A stretch of DNA of 64,000 nt from Adiantum capillus-veneris. Lineage: Eukaryota > Streptophyta > Polypodiopsida > Polypodiales > Pteridaceae. The stretch covers positions 79,596,338 through 79,660,337 of the forward strand of contig CM043953.1 of NCBI GenBank assembly GCA_014529385.2. Reading direction: 5' to 3'. Numbering within the stretch: position 1 is the stretch's first letter; every line of letters begins with the position of its first letter. Below are positions 31,080 through 43,023 of the stretch, one piece after another. The notes below the pieces were generated by a model that searched no databases, was not told the DNA's origin, and saw only the letters and a list, made by a program, of their open reading frames with translations. Made by a program: the position numbers and the translations under genes.

Positions 31080-32276
31080 AAACAATGGCTTGTCTGAAAG
31101 GCAACAAGATACCACCTTATAAACAGCACCTTGTACTGTAAGGGCAAAGACCAAATTCTCAGGCGAGTGCCAATCTCCAATGAAATCATGGAGGTGATCT
31201 CAAGTTTCCATGATGGTGTTTGCAGCAGCCACTTTGCTCTAGATATTACTAGTAGAAAGATTCTACAAGCAGTATTCTCTTGGCCTAGTTTGAACATGGA
31301 TGTGCATCATTGGTGTAAAACATGCAAATCTTGTCAAGTATCCAGTGATCGAACACTAACCTATGAGCCACAGACTCCTATCATCTCATATGGCCCTTTT
31401 GAGAAGTGGGGAATAGATGCAATTGGTCCTTTACCAAGGTCCCAATCAGGTAAACTGTACATTCTAGTTGGTGTAGACTACAGCCCAAGAAGTGGCAAAG
31501 TTTATATTTGAGCACATCTGTTTCCGCTTTGACACACCTCTGGAGATAATATCTGATAGAGGGTTAGGTTTCAGAGGTGACTTTGTGGGATAACTGATGA
31601 AAAAGCTAGGTATCACACGTCGACACTCCACTCCATACTACCCACATTGCAATGGCGAAGTGGAAAAGGTAAACAGCATGATTTGTAAGATCATCACAAA
31701 GCAGGTGAATAACCACACAAGTGATTGGGATAAGCATCTCATGGCCACTCTTTGGGCCTACCACACGACGTTTTGAACATCACTAGGTTTCACCCCTTTT
31801 CATCTGGTATATGGAAAGGAGGCCATTCTACCCATTGAGGTACAGATAGCCAGCTTGCGAGTCATGGCTAGTCAATTGCAATGCCCAATTGCCCATCTCC
31901 GCAACCACACCTTGGATCTAGAAAGGCTTCAGGTAGATAGGGAAGATGCAATCAACCACTATGCAACACAAGCAGAACGACGCCGACTCACATTCAATCA
32001 AGGGCTTAAGGAAAAGGGTCTAAAGAAAGGCATGTTAATATTGAGATACGACAACAAATTTGACACTAGGAAAGATAAGAAGTTTCAACCCAAATGGGAA
32101 GGGCCATTCATGGTCAAAAAGCAATATGTCAATGGCAGCTACAAATTGATGGAAGCAGATGGTCGAATTCAGAAGACCAAAGTCAATGGATGGAAGCTAA
32201 AAAGGTACTTCTTAAGGTTTGATCCACTAGAGTTCATGCTATGTATTGGAGGGAGAACCCTCCAACTACGCTGCTA
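31080..32276 (+). pseudogene. Gypsy-C integrase
   Basis: Zinc domain: YCKGKDQILRRVPISNEI, FHDGVCSSHFALDITSRKIL and HHWCKTCKSCQ (31131-31340). DDE core: FEKWGIDAIGPLPRSQSGKL, ILVGVDY (Asp), a frame change near 31480, PLEIISDRGLGF (Asp), a TAA at 31590, STPYYPHCNGEVEKVNS (Glu) and a TGA at 31774 (an Arg CGA is expected). The C-terminal part (31855-32277) is open and well kept: RRRLTFNQGLKEKGLKKGM and KFQPKWEGPFMVKKQYVNGS, the chromodomain-less GPF/Y end. It is followed about 40 bases later by the polypurine tract. Confidence 0.85.
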
Positions 32277-32316
32277 GAGAATCAAAAGTAGAGCTAGAGG
32301 CATGAATTCCTCTAGC

Positions 32317-32330
32317 CAAAAGGGGAGGAC
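32317..32330 (+). other. Polypurine tract of gypsy-C
   Basis: AAAAGGGGAGGAC, then TAA and TGATGGCCGG. The junction is nearly the same as the inverted Gy2 junction (AGGGGGAGGGC, TAA, TGATAGCCG), which supports both LTR starts and the kinship of the two elements. Confidence 0.75.
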
Positions 32331-32333
32331 TAA

Positions 32334-32609
32334 TGATGGCCGGCTTTTGAAACCTGGCCGCGAGAACCAACCCCAAAAGGGAAGCTTAGTGATAAGAATA
32401 AAAATGAAAAAATTGTTTTTTTTAGTTGATGTCGCTGCCACTCTCTTCCCCCCCCATGCTCGACCATCAACAGAGGGGTCTCCCCCCCCCCCCCCCCCCC
32501 CCCCCCTTTGGCACCACCCTTCCCCTCTCCTCGATTATCAACCTCTCTCTCTCTCTTCCCTCAGCCTGGTGCCAACATTTCTCTCTCTCTCCTCCATTAT
32601 CTGATGCAT

Positions 32610-32700
<91 letters not shown>

Positions 32701-33620
32701 TCCCCACACGCACTCTCACACACACCCCATACACACACCTACACACACTCTCACTCCCTCCCTCTCTCTCTTCCTCGTTCCTGTGTCGCAGGGTATGTAA
32801 AAAAATCTCTCTCTCTCATTCCCACACACACACACACTTGTTGACACAGACACACTTACACACACACACACACATAAACACACTCCCACACCCTCTCTCT
32901 CACCCATCTCTCGCTCTCTTTCAATGAAAATATTTCTCTTGCTCTCTTTCCATACACACATATACACACACACACACTACACTTATGAGCGCACGCACAC
33001 ATTCAAACAAACACACACACACACACCATATGCACACACAAGAAGAAGAAAAGCGAAAGGAGCTCAACATCGACGCCCAAACAACAAAAAGAAGAAAGAC
33101 AAAAATCACGCAACGACGATGACAAATCAAGAAATGACGTCAAAGGCATACCCCGAAAGTTATGAACGCGTTACACCTACGCACCAGCAAATCCTGCCAT
33201 TCACCGACATCTCGTTCATGACGCATCTCCACAGTAAACATCCATAGGGTAATCTATTTTTCCCTTTGTCAAGAAAAAATCTTGTATAAAAAAACCAATT
33301 GTATATTGCCACCTCTCTCTAGGTGATGGTCACAAAGGCCCACCTAGGATATATCATTTTAAAGTTCTCCTAAATCAAAGCAAGAGTCAACCATTTGGGA
33401 CCCAGCTCCTTGCTTCGTCTCTCCTGATTAGGGCCCTAACCTAATCAGATCATCCTAAACTAATGCAGCATGCACCTATAAAAGAACAATGAGAGGTCAC
33501 TATCATCGCTATTATGGGTTTGCACCATCGCTATAAGGGTTTCTATGTGCATTGCTCATACCGATGCTAGTTTGATGTCGGCTAATCTGAGGTCTCATCG
33601 CGACCCAATGGCGTATCTGT
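32334..33620 (+). repeat. 3' LTR of gypsy-C, expanded by simple repeats
   Basis: Starts TGATGGCCGGCTTTTGAAACC at 32334. It contains a C25 run, a long CT run and CA-rich sequence, then ordinary sequence with a TATA box ctataaaag at 33477-33485 preceded by AATGCAGCATGCAC. The right end is not fixed, but the sequence becomes CACTA-derived after about 33640. ORFs called in the simple repeats are artefacts. Confidence 0.45.
32482..33030. repeat. Microsatellite block: C25, (CT)41, CA-rich
   Basis: Twenty-five C at 32482-32506, an uninterrupted CT run at 32615-32697, further CT stretches to 32930 and (AC)n blocks to 33030. Pure repeats of this length are unstable, and the assembled length may not be exact. 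Confidence 0.95.
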
Positions 33621-33639
33621 CGGGTTTTGCAAAAAAAAC

Positions 33640-34925
33640 AATTAAAAATTTTGTAATTTAAAACATACATACATAAAACAATCTAACAACTTATTATTAA
33701 AATACAATAAATTTCAGAGCTTAAACTTAAGTACTTACCAAGTTAGGTCAAGAGCTCATAATGTCCATAAGGGTGTTTAAGCCCTTTCTCCATGCAAACT
33801 CACGCTCATACAATGTGGGGTCACCTCCATTCATTGACCACTATTCAAGACATACAAAGAAAACAACTATGTTAAATTTAATATTACAAATACCTGAAAC
33901 TACTAGATTTAAAGAGCAATGCAAAAAAACTTATAAAGTCGGACTCAAATGATGCCCATCCACCGCTCCCCAAGTAGTGTGAGCTCCCTGACTCTACTCG
34001 CGCTCTGGCCACCTCCTTTTGTTGTTTCCACTTATTGAGATTCTCGTCCGCTTTTCTCTTTGCAATCTTTTAGTCTCCCTTACTTAGCCAAGCTGGTCTG
34101 ATCAAGACATGATTTATTGCTTTCTTCACTTTATAGCATTTGTGCTTACAATACGCGTGAATCTGCACCCTCATGATCATTAATCTTCATTGAAGCGCTC
34201 ATCCCGATTTGCCATGGGAAACTCATTATACAACATGCTAACAACTCTGTCTCTCAATTCATCTGGCACTTTTGACCATTTATTTAATATGTAGTATCAA
34301 AAAACCTGAGAGCACAAGCCATGCATGCATGTAATCACCTTCTTGCCATCCTCATCTAAGATCATTTTGTCTTCATCGCTAACGTCAATCAAGTATGGCA
34401 AGCCCTCTCGCCTGGGCCGCTTAAGCCTAGGTGTCACTACAGGCATCTTGGCAAGGGACTTGAGTGGTGTCCCAAGAGGGGTCGTGGCTGCAGGTGTCTC
34501 CACAGGAGTCTAGGCTTCAAAACGCGGAGTGTTAAGTGGGGTGAGCCCCAAAGAAGTACCCAGTTGTGTGTAGTCAGGAGTGCGCGAAAGTCACACAATA
34601 GCCGAACTAGAGGGTGCCGTTGTGGCTGGTGTGGGGGTGGGCAAAGAAGGAGGAGGTAAGGAGCCTCGATGACTATGAGGCGATGTGGAGGTGTCAGTGG
34701 CTCCTCCTCCACAACAGCTGCCACCTCCACCACTAGAGCGTCGATGCCTAAAAAAATGTGTAGACCATCTAGTCGACATCGAGCTCTTAGAGCTTGTTGA
34801 TCGCTCCAAAGTAGACGGAGAGGAAAAAAGAGTGGACAATGCGCTAGTGCGTTGATACTATGGTGGGCGTCATACCACCTCCTCTGCTTGGGGTCTAAGG
34901 AAGAGTAAAACGCATTTGGATCCAT
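33640..34925 (-). pseudogene. CACTA (En/Spm) second ORF, transposase-24-like
   Basis: On the minus strand a start at 34925 gives MDPNAFYSSLDPKQRRWYDA, followed by low-complexity P/T-rich sequence with frameshifts. The frame at 34503-34297 has LKRPRREGLPYLIDVSDEDK and DGKKVITCMHGLCSQVF. After a stop come LNKWSKVPDELRDRVVSMLY, then IAKRKADENLNKWKQQKEVA and FAWRKGLNTLMDIM (to about 33760). The W-S-K-V-P-D-E-L-R segment followed by a K-rich helix is the pattern of the plant transposase Ptta/En/Spm family (PF03004). It lies downstream of the transposase remnant on the same strand, as in CACTA elements. Confidence 0.6.
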
Positions 34926-34999
34926 ACCTGCTTTTCAAAAAACACATTTGGACTTAAAATATGTTATTGATAAGAGTTCAATTCACAATTTGATTCAAA

Positions 35000-36540
35000 A
35001 TTTGAAGTTTCACAAGTTCGGTACAGAGAAAAAAGTGGGCAAATTTACTCAAATACAAAGTCCTTGATAAAAGGGAGAAAAAATGCTCAGATACAACGTC
35101 TGTGAATTTAAGAGGTCTCTCTCTCATCCTCACATAACTCAGCATACCTCCCTATGTCTATGTAGATCTCTGCATCTAAGCAAATGTCCAGAGTTTCATC
35201 CAAGAGGTCCTTTGCATGCATCCCTCTTTCAGAACTTGTTTCAGGCTCATCCGGTGCCACATATGTGGCTTCTTGTTGGTTTTCCTCTTTGGCCTCCTCC
35301 ACGGATGCCAAGTTAATTAAAAAATTATAGCCGTCGTAGACACGTGCACTGCGTGGGGCCACCTCTATAACATACCACTAGTTTGGCTGCAACCTTATAG
35401 GATGGAATATCACCTACAAGAGAGACATATCTTACATGAGTAGTGAAGACACACGAGTCCTCTGAAGTCGGATAAGGCAAAATTTACCGACTTACTTGCT
35501 CAAAATGCTCGAGTAATACAAAAGTGTCTCCAAGGTCGGTCCACTTCTTAGTTGAGTCCACCTCAAGGAAACACAGTAGCATTGAGGAGCTCCATGTTTA
35601 TCTTGAACCATTGCACATCAAACAAGTCCACAAAAAAATCTAGGTACTCTACCCTCAAAATTTATTGCAGCATGCCGAAGTATGTGAGTTTTTCTACCAC
35701 ATGATCTACATCCAGATGACCATTGTCGACTTGACTATTTGAATTTTTCCATGACTCCACAATCTTGTGTAAAATGCTTTTGTCAATCAATTGTATCCCG
35801 AAATGCCAACCTTTACACCATGTTTCCATATATAACTTATACTACAACCAAAAACGATAATGAGTGCCCATCAATACAAAAAACATGCCATGGGTCTAAG
35901 ATTAAAAGCATACCTTGGGGCTACATCCTTGTAAGTACTCTCACTCCTCTTCCGTCACTTGTTCGTCGTGGTGTTATGCACTTTTCAAGGAATTTAGTAA
36001 CCATCTTAAGCTCATAAATGCTAGTAGGCTCTCAAGACCCATCGGATAATGCATCGGTGGTTGTGTTCCCTGTCCCTAATCAAGTCGTGTAGCTTGTTTC
36101 TCTTTCTTTGCATCCTTGTACTGTAAAATCCAATTTTGCATCACTGGGTTGTGGAGCATGCAAAATTGATTGATCTTAGACTTAAGATCCTCCATCATGT
36201 TCTTTTCCACACCGAGATCGCACATCAGAATCCCAAAAATTCTCTCATCATCAATGGTGCACCAAAGCGTATCTCTTGGGACGATTAGCTCCAAAGAGCA
36301 ACTCTTCAATGTACATGAGGGACTTTGAAACAAGCCAACCCTCTGCCATGCTGCCCTCTGGACGTGCCTTCTGATGCACATATCCCTTGAGCATTTTCAT
36401 GAAATGTTCGAAAAATAAAATACAACTAGAGTGCATTGTGCATTCTATTTCCACCTCGTCAACTACATTGTTAGCATGCAAATGACAAGGAAAATGAGTG
36501 CCTCTATAGACCTACACAAGTCACATCGTTGAAAGGAAGA
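35000..36540 (-). pseudogene. CACTA (En/Spm) TNP2-type transposase C-terminal part
   Basis: The minus-strand frame 36481-36251 reads FFEHFMKMLKGYVHQKARPE and GSMAEGWLVSKSLMYIEELL, the strongly conserved block of the TNP2/DUF4218 region (kin of W-M-Y-x-x-E-R, L-K-x-Y-V-R-N-x-A-x-P-E-G-S-I-A-E). It continues, with frame changes, through NQFCMLHNPVMQNWILQYKD, later WFKINMELLNATVF, KSVNFALSDFRG and, at 35362-35108, an acidic C-terminal end. The N-terminal catalytic half and the terminal inverted repeats are not visible. The right side is cut where gypsy-D begins (about 36550). Transposition would be cut-and-paste; this copy is dead. Confidence 0.7.
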
Positions 36541-36554
36541 ACTATTGCACTGAT

Positions 36555-36770
36555 GTAATCATAGGAATCAGAACAATATGCAACAGTCACCATGCAATTA
36601 TTGTGGGGTCATGGGACACAGGCAAGGACTTGATTGTGATCTCTACTGTAGACATCAAAATGATAAGGGAATCCCTATTATCAGGTACAACAATAACAAT
36701 AATAATAACAAAATCAACCACTTCCACCTCAACAGCAGCAAAGACCTCCAGTTCAGGCTAATTTAGTGAT
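36555..36770 (+). pseudogene. Gypsy-D gag end with zinc knuckle
   Basis: QQSPCNYCGVMGHRQGLDC (36578-36634) gives C-x2-C-x4-H-x5-C, one residue longer than the canonical knuckle. It is followed by an Asn-rich run coded by AAT/AAC repeats. The capsid part of gag and the 5' LTR are missing, so gypsy-D is 5'-truncated here next to the CACTA remnant. Confidence 0.6.
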
Positions 36771-36899
36771 TTTGGAAGAATGGACTGAAGAAGCATGGAC
36801 TGCGGAAGAATGGATTGAGAAGAAGGTAGAATTTTCTAAGAGAAACAGAAAAATGATCAACAGGTGTAGGAGAGCAATCTTACTCAGGAAACACCTAGA

Positions 36900-37780
36900 C
36901 ATTATAATTGTGATTGTACGGCTTGTATTCTAATTGAGGATATTCCAGAACCCAGTGGATGTATTACTGATGCCATGGTGGTCACTAGGGCAAATCCCAA
37001 GGTTGGAAAATCTATCTTGGAAGAAGTGGACAACCTGGACAGTTTGAATTGGAAAGATCAAAAGGCAATAAGGGCAGGGGCACTCAAGGAAGTGCAAGAC
37101 TCTCAAAGAGGGGGTGTACACCTGAGGATTGGAATTTTGTTATAAGATCATTGGATGACCAGGGAAGAAGAACTTCAAACCACGGTGCAACTGTAATGCA
37201 AGAACAGGTTGGTGGTGATGAATTTTATGAAGCTTTGTTATCAGGTCCATTATCCATCCAAGTAAAGAAAATGTTGAGGCTGGTAGCTACATTTTCACAA
37301 AAATTGTTAAAGAGACTTACTAAGGAAGTAGCAGGAAAGAATCAAAAAACAGGAATGTATAATGAGGAAACTATTTGTGGGAAAGCTTGTGAAGTTCAAC
37401 CTTTGCATGTTGATAACAAGGTACCAGTAGTTGGGGCTTCTATTGGAAAAGTGTTTTTCCCTGGTGTACTCTTGGATGGGGGGTGAGGAGTTAATATCCT
37501 CCCAGAGTCAGCTTGCAAATGTTTGAATCTCTTGAAGTGAGATCCAGCTCCTTTTTAGGTGAAAATCGTAAACCAAAGGCGGGTTCAACCTTTGGAAATT
37601 TTGAGGAACTTGCAGATCTCAATTGGGGGACTGCAGTTTTTCGCCAACTTTGTAGTACTCGGGTTGGAAGAATCTGTTCGTTCTTATCCAATAATGTTGG
37701 GAAGACCATGGTTAAGAGCAGCAAGAGTAAAATAGTTATGGGGTGCAAACTCCAGTCTGATCAAACGAGGAAAGAAGAAA
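36900..37780 (+). pseudogene. Gypsy-D aspartic protease region
   Basis: An open frame at 37049-37486 carries a Gag-Pol linker (EVQPLHVDNKVPVVGASIGK) and ends VLLDGG, then TGA at 37484, then GVNILPESACKCLNL. This is the gypsy protease site D-G-G-S-G-V-N with the Ser codon changed to a stop (TCA to TGA is one substitution). After a frame change near 37545, SVRSYPIMLGRPWLRAARV (about 37690) is the domain's end. The protease would process Gag-Pol. Confidence 0.75.
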
Positions 37781-39756
37781 GTCAGAATGCAAATGGATGC
37801 CAGAAAGGTAATACCACCAAGTTTCAGAGCACTACATGCAGAAGGACTGAACATGGTAGAAGAAATTGGAGAGGATGTAGAAGAAGAATTTCTAAGAACC
37901 AATTCATCGGTGGTGCCTATTTTTGAAGTGAATGTGCAAAAAATAGCAACTAAATATGTTTTGCAAAATCAGGATGATGGGTTGAAGTCTTTGACTCGGG
38001 AAGCACTGATTGCTCAGGGTAAGCAGTCAACTACCAAATTGGGTAATGAGTTGTTGAAAAATTTACAGATTGGAAACAAAGAAGAATTGGAAGCTATTGA
38101 ATCAATAAAGCAGGCAGAAAGAGCTTTTGAACATCAGATGGAAAGAACTACTAGGGTTACTTAGGATGAACTGCAGGAATTGAACCTGAACACTCACGAG
38201 GAACCACAAACAGTGAAGGTGTCAGATGAACTAGATGAGGAGTTCAAGGAGAAACTGAAGGAGTTGTTGCTAGAATTCAAAGATGTTTTTGCATGGAAAT
38301 ATACAGATATGAAGAGAGTAGATGCTAGCTTTTGTCAACACAAAATTAACTTGAAAGCAGACGCAATCTCAATTGTACAACAAAGATACAAGATGAATCC
38401 TAACTATGCCAAACGGGTTAAGGAGGAGATTGATAAACTGTTGGTTGTGGGTTTCATTTACCCATTGGATAAGGTCACTTGACTGTCACCAATTGTTGTT
38501 GTTCCCAAGAAGAATGGAAAGATGAGGGTGTGTGTAGATTATAGGAAATTGAATGCTGCTACAATAACCAATCCATTTCCATTACCTTTTTGTGATATAC
38601 TATTGGATGCAGTAGCCGGACATGAGCTTTATAGTTTCCTGGATGGTTTTAGTGGATACAACTAGATCTTAATGGCACTTGAGGACAGGGAGAAAATAGC
38701 TTTTTTCATTGAGTGGGGAGTTTATGCTAGCAATGTGATGACATTTGGCTTAAAGAATGGTCCACCAACATTTCAGAAGGTGGTACAGCGTGTGTTTGTT
38801 GAATTCCTTACAACATTTATGAGGGTTTTTTTGGATGATTTTAGTGTTTTTGGAAAGAAGCAGGAGCATCTTGAGCACTTGAGGTTGTGTTTTAAAAAAG
38901 GCAGGGAATTCAAACTGACACTGAACCCAGCCAAGTGTGCATTTGCAGTTGAGAGAGGAATTCTCTTGGGACATGTAATTCCTGAAGAAGGAGTACCTAT
39001 AGATTCAAGTAAGGTGGAAGCAATCAGTAAAGCACCAGAATCAAGGACAATTTAGCAATTGGCTAGATTTTTAGGTCAAGTGAAGTGGCATAACCAATTT
39101 TTGAGATATTTAGCACATGTTTGTACACCACTAACAAAGCTTACAAAGAAAGATGCAGTATTTGTATGGGGAGAGGAGCAGGGTAGAGCATTCAGGATTC
39201 TGAAGAAGATGTTGATTGTAGCACCAATTTTTATTGTTCCTAATTGGAATTACCATTCCATATTTTTGTGGATGCATCTCTTGTGGCAACGGGTGTAGCA
39301 TTGATGCAAGAAACCAAAAGAGGTTGGTTTAGACCAATTTACTATGCAAGCAGATTACTGACACCTGCAAAGAAGAATTACACAGTGAGTAAGAGAGAAT
39401 GCTTGGGAATGATATATGCATTACAAAAATTTAGACATTATATTTTAGCCAATAGGGTAATCTTCCATGTAGATCATCAGGCTCTTATTTATTTGGTGAA
39501 CAAACCACATCTATCAAGAAGATTGACCAGATGGATACTACTTTTGCAGGAATTTGAATATGTGGTAATACATACTCCTAGTAGACTTCATGTCTTGGCT
39601 AACTATCTTAGTAGATTGGAAACAGGTGAGATTGATTCTTTAGGAGTACCTAATCAATTACCTGATGCAAAATTGTTTTTAGTTCAAGTGACTGGCCAAT
39701 CAAGGGATTGGTATGATGACATGTTTCAATTTTTGATTGAAGGGGTTTTACCTTAA
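37781..39756 (+). pseudogene. Gypsy-D reverse transcriptase and RNase H
   Basis: Linker (VIPPSFRALHAEGLNMVEEI), then LKELLLEFKDVFAWKYTDMK, YPLDKVT-stop-LSPIVVVPKK, MRVCVDYRKLNAATITNPFP, SFLDGFSGYN-TAG-I, MTFGLKNGPPTFQKVV and the catalytic F-L-D-D at about 38827-38841. RT ends after LTLNPAKCAFAVERGILLGH. RNase H: FHIFVDASLVATGVALMQ (Asp), YTVSKRECLGMIYALQKF (Glu), RVIFHVDHQALIYL (Asp), all three kept, to DYLSR-like YLSRLETG. There is a single RNase H. The style is that of the Athila branch. Stops at 38161, 38480, 38664 and 39053, and a frameshift near 39250. Confidence 0.9.
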
Positions 39757-40990
39757 ACAATGACCAAAGATCATAGGAAGAGAATGGCATTGAGGAGTAA
39801 ACCATTTACATTTATTTCAGGACTCTTATATAAGAGAGGAATTGATCAGGTGATAAGGAGATGTGTTCCTCAATTTGAGCAAAAAGCAGTACTGGCAGAG
39901 GCTCCTGCAGGTAATGAAAGAGGACATTTTTCAGGAGAGGTAACTGCAAGAAAAATATTCCAAGCAGGACTTTGGTGGCCAACAGTAATTAAAGATGCTC
40001 AGGAGTTCATTAAGAACTATTTGTTGTGCCAAAGAGAGGGCAAGCCACTGAATGTGGATAGAATGCCATTGCAACCTATTTTGCCTTTGAACCCATTCCA
40101 GAAGTGGGGATTGGATTTTGTTGGTCCAATCAAACCACCTACAAGATTTACACAAAACATATATATATATTGGTTGCAGCTGACTATTGTACAAAGTGGG
40201 TAGAAGCAGTGGATTTAAGAGATAATAAAGCAAAAAGTGAAGCCAAATTTTTGTACAGAAACATCATGAACAAGTTTGGTTATCCCATTGAGCTAGTTTG
40301 TAATCTGGGAGGATATTTTATCAACAAGGTGATCAATAAATTGACTGAATTGCATATGATATTACATAAGAAGTCAACAGTGTAGTATCCCCACGCCAAT
40401 GGACAAGCAAAAAGTACCAATAAGATTTTGGTCAAGATTATGAGGAAACTAGTTAATCAAAATAGGACAGACTGGGATGAGAAATTGGACTCAGCAATAT
40501 GGGCTTTCAGAACATCATATAAAGTGAATACTGGCATGACACCATTTAAGCTAGTGTATGGGTTAGAAGCAATGGCGCCCATGGAATTTATAGTGCCAAG
40601 CCTTAGGACTGTAGTCCAAGAAAAATCATCTGCTGAAGAGTCAGTCAGCTATACAGGAAGGAGGCTTTATTGAGGTTGGAAGAGGAAAGAATCCATAGCC
40701 AGTATGTTGCAGATATTATTCAAAAAACAAGACAAGTTTGGATTAGCAAAAATATCAAGTTCAAAATTTTTTCTTCAGGTGATTGGGTGTTAGCCTATAA
40801 TAGCAAATTGGCCAGGAAAACTCAACTAAGGTATGTGGGGCCATTTCAAATAGTCGGGCCACTGGGACCAAATACTTCTATACTGTCTTTAATTGGGAAG
40901 GTAAAATAATTGAGAAGCCAATTAAGGGATTCCGATTCAAACCATTTTTTGGAATAATCATCGGGAATCAAGGGGGACATCCTATTTATG
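39757..40990 (+). pseudogene. Gypsy-D integrase
   Basis: ISGLLYKRGIDQVIRRCVPQ, then AGNERGHFSGEVTARKIF and KNYLLCQRE. The zinc ligands are weakened (first His replaced; only one Cys of C-x2-C kept). Core: FQKWGLDFVGPIKPPTRF, VAADYCTKWVEAVDL (Asp), PIELVCNLGGYF (the second Asp of S-D reads Asn), and YPHANGQAKSTNKI (the usual Glu reads Lys). Tail: MTPFKLVYGLEAMAPMEFIV and WISKNIKFKIFSSGDWVLAY to about 40990. It was catalytically dead even before counting stops at 39754 and 40383 and the frameshift at about 40170. Confidence 0.85.
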
Positions 40991-40999
40991 ATGAATTTG

Positions 41000-42550
41000 G
41001 GCTAGTGACTAGTTATGCATGCAAAGGGGTAACCTGTAATCACCACCTTGTGTACAACAAGCCTTTGTGTTTTACGAAGGGGGTGAACATGTTGATAGTC
41101 CGTAACTCGTTTGCGAGTGCCGGTCCAGATACAAGAGAAGAGGAAGAAGTTACACCTACACTAATGCGATCTGCAAGGAAGACTCGCTATCAAGTTCCAA
41201 TGCTGCCATACCCAAGTTCAAATAGATGATGAGCCGGAAATGGTTACTCCTACCCGCATGGTACAACCTGCAAGGGAGGAAATATTTTTTGATTATATTT
41301 TTCTCTACTTCAGGTATGATTTAGAGCACACTGAAGCAAATAATGCATTGCTTAGCAGGATTGGTTTGCTTGATTTTTCAAGATTGCCTTGGGCAATTTG
41401 GAGAAATCACTAGATGGCCTAAGTCTATCTGAAGCACCTGCAGATAAATGATGGACAGGTTTTCAAACAAGAGTACTTGACTGAAGAGTTAGCTGCCAAG
41501 GTGTTTGATCTTTCTACTGCACATGACAATGAAGTCAGTAAGGCAACTGAAAAGGATATGACCAAGGCCTTTGGTCAGTCTTAGAGGGAAAGGCATTATT
41601 ATCAATTGACGGGCATGAAGAATTCAATCAAATTACAGCAGGTCAAGTGGTTTATAGAGAGAGTCTTTTGCTGGTGAAATCAGAATACATCATTAGGGAA
41701 AACTATGGCATTTTGTTGGCAACTGAGAGTGGTAGACAAATGGATGGACCAATATCTTATTTGACAGAATCAAGTTTGAGATTTACACAAATCAGAGAAG
41801 GAAGGATAGGACTACAAAAGTTGGGCCTTATCTAGTCGCTATCTTTCAGTATATCAATAACAAAAGTATTCTGCAGGGGAGACTGTCTCAAATTCCAGCA
41901 CAGATGACTGAAGATGCAAGATATACAATGAGAAGCGAGAAAAGATGAAAACTGCAATTTGATCATAGGTCTTTGCAAATGACTACAGATCTTAAAGATC
42001 TTTTATCTGCAGACTATTCAAAACAGGAGTCTTGGGATGCAGTGAAGGATAAAATGGATAAAGAGTTTGGAGACTTATTTACTGACACTGCAGTGCATTT
42101 GACTGACAAACCTGTTAAGTCTACTCCTGCTAAAACAGGTATCAAGATCAAAAAATTAAAGGACAAATTGGCAGGGGAGGAACCTGTAACAATGTTTGGG
42201 GATCCAATCATGGAGAGGCCTACAATTTCTAAGGCTCATTTTTCTATTGTGTCATTGGATGAAGTGCAAACTGCACTGACGCTGGTTAAAGAATATGTTG
42301 AGTTGTAATCTCTAGACCTTACCTTTTTTAGCAGAGAGAATGATGGTTTGCATAATGAATTGAAATAGATTAAAGAAGGAGCTTCAAAGGATAAAAAGGC
42401 ACAAACTGAAATAGAACTTTTGGACAAGAAAGTTCAGGAATTGACTAGAAGTCAGGAACTCATGCAGCAGGAGTTGGACTCTTATAAACAAGTGGTGTCC
42501 TTCAGGGAAAAGACTTCAGTCAAAATTCTCAGTGGAAGGAGGAGTGGTTT
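41000..42550 (+). pseudogene. Gypsy-D extra ORF downstream of integrase, first part
   Basis: Plus-strand coding in changing frames: TREEEEVTPTLMRSARKTRY, VFKQEYLTEELAAKVFDLST, NQITAGQVVYRESLLLVKSE, DGPISYLTESSLRFTQIREG, RLSQIPAQMTEDARYTMRSE, then a frame at 41973-42308 (SWDAVKDKMDKEFGDLF, KTGIKIKKLKDKLAGEEPVT, SLDEVQTALTLVKEYVEL) and a coiled-coil frame at 42420-42550 (VQELTRSQELMQQELDSYKQ). The env-like ORF of Athila elements occupies this place, but I see no signal peptide or transmembrane segment. It is interrupted at 42550 by the solo LTR and resumes at 44860. Confidence 0.5.
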
Positions 42551-43014
42551 TGTAATGTACCCAACATTTTTCAATAAAAGCATTTTATTCACTTTGCAAA
42601 TATTTAAGGTTCGCATTTTGTTAAGTCATAATGCGTTCAAACGGAACGATCGGATTAAAAATCGGACTCTAGAACTATTAATTATGACCCTTATTCACTT
42701 GAGAACAATAGATTGATGGGATACTTAAGCCTCAAGACTGTAACTAAAGAAAAGAGTTGACCTTTTAGGAAAGAGAGAGCAATTTTAGTAAAGGAGGAGT
42801 AATTTTAGAAGAGAAGGAGTAGGAGGAGTACTTCTAGGAAAGAAAGAGAGGAGGAGTTTAATTAAGAGCTCTTTTCTTGGAAGTCAAGCTTCTTCTTAGA
42901 GGTTCAAAATCGTGCATCAAATTCCGTGTCCACAAAAAAAAAGAAAAAAGAGCGCGAACATACGCGAACTTATCTCTCTTTGCTTCCCTCTATTCTTAGC
43001 TGGCCTTGAGAGCC

Positions 43015-43023
43015 TATATAAAG
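43015..43023 (+). promoter_or_regulatory. TATA box in the solo LTR
   Basis: TATATAAAG, preceded by AGCC and followed by CCCCTCTCCC, about 200 bases before the ATG at 43217. This is a strong plant TATA context. Transcription would start near 43045. Confidence 0.65.

Noticed and set aside
32426..32973. Overlapping ORFs on both strands rich in Ser-Leu or Arg-Glu
   Set aside because: They are translations of the CT/AG and CA/GT microsatellites; long stop-free frames in such repeats are automatic.
35083..36017. Plus-strand ORFs in the CACTA region
   Set aside because: The minus strand holds recognisable CACTA transposase blocks; the plus ORFs show no motifs.
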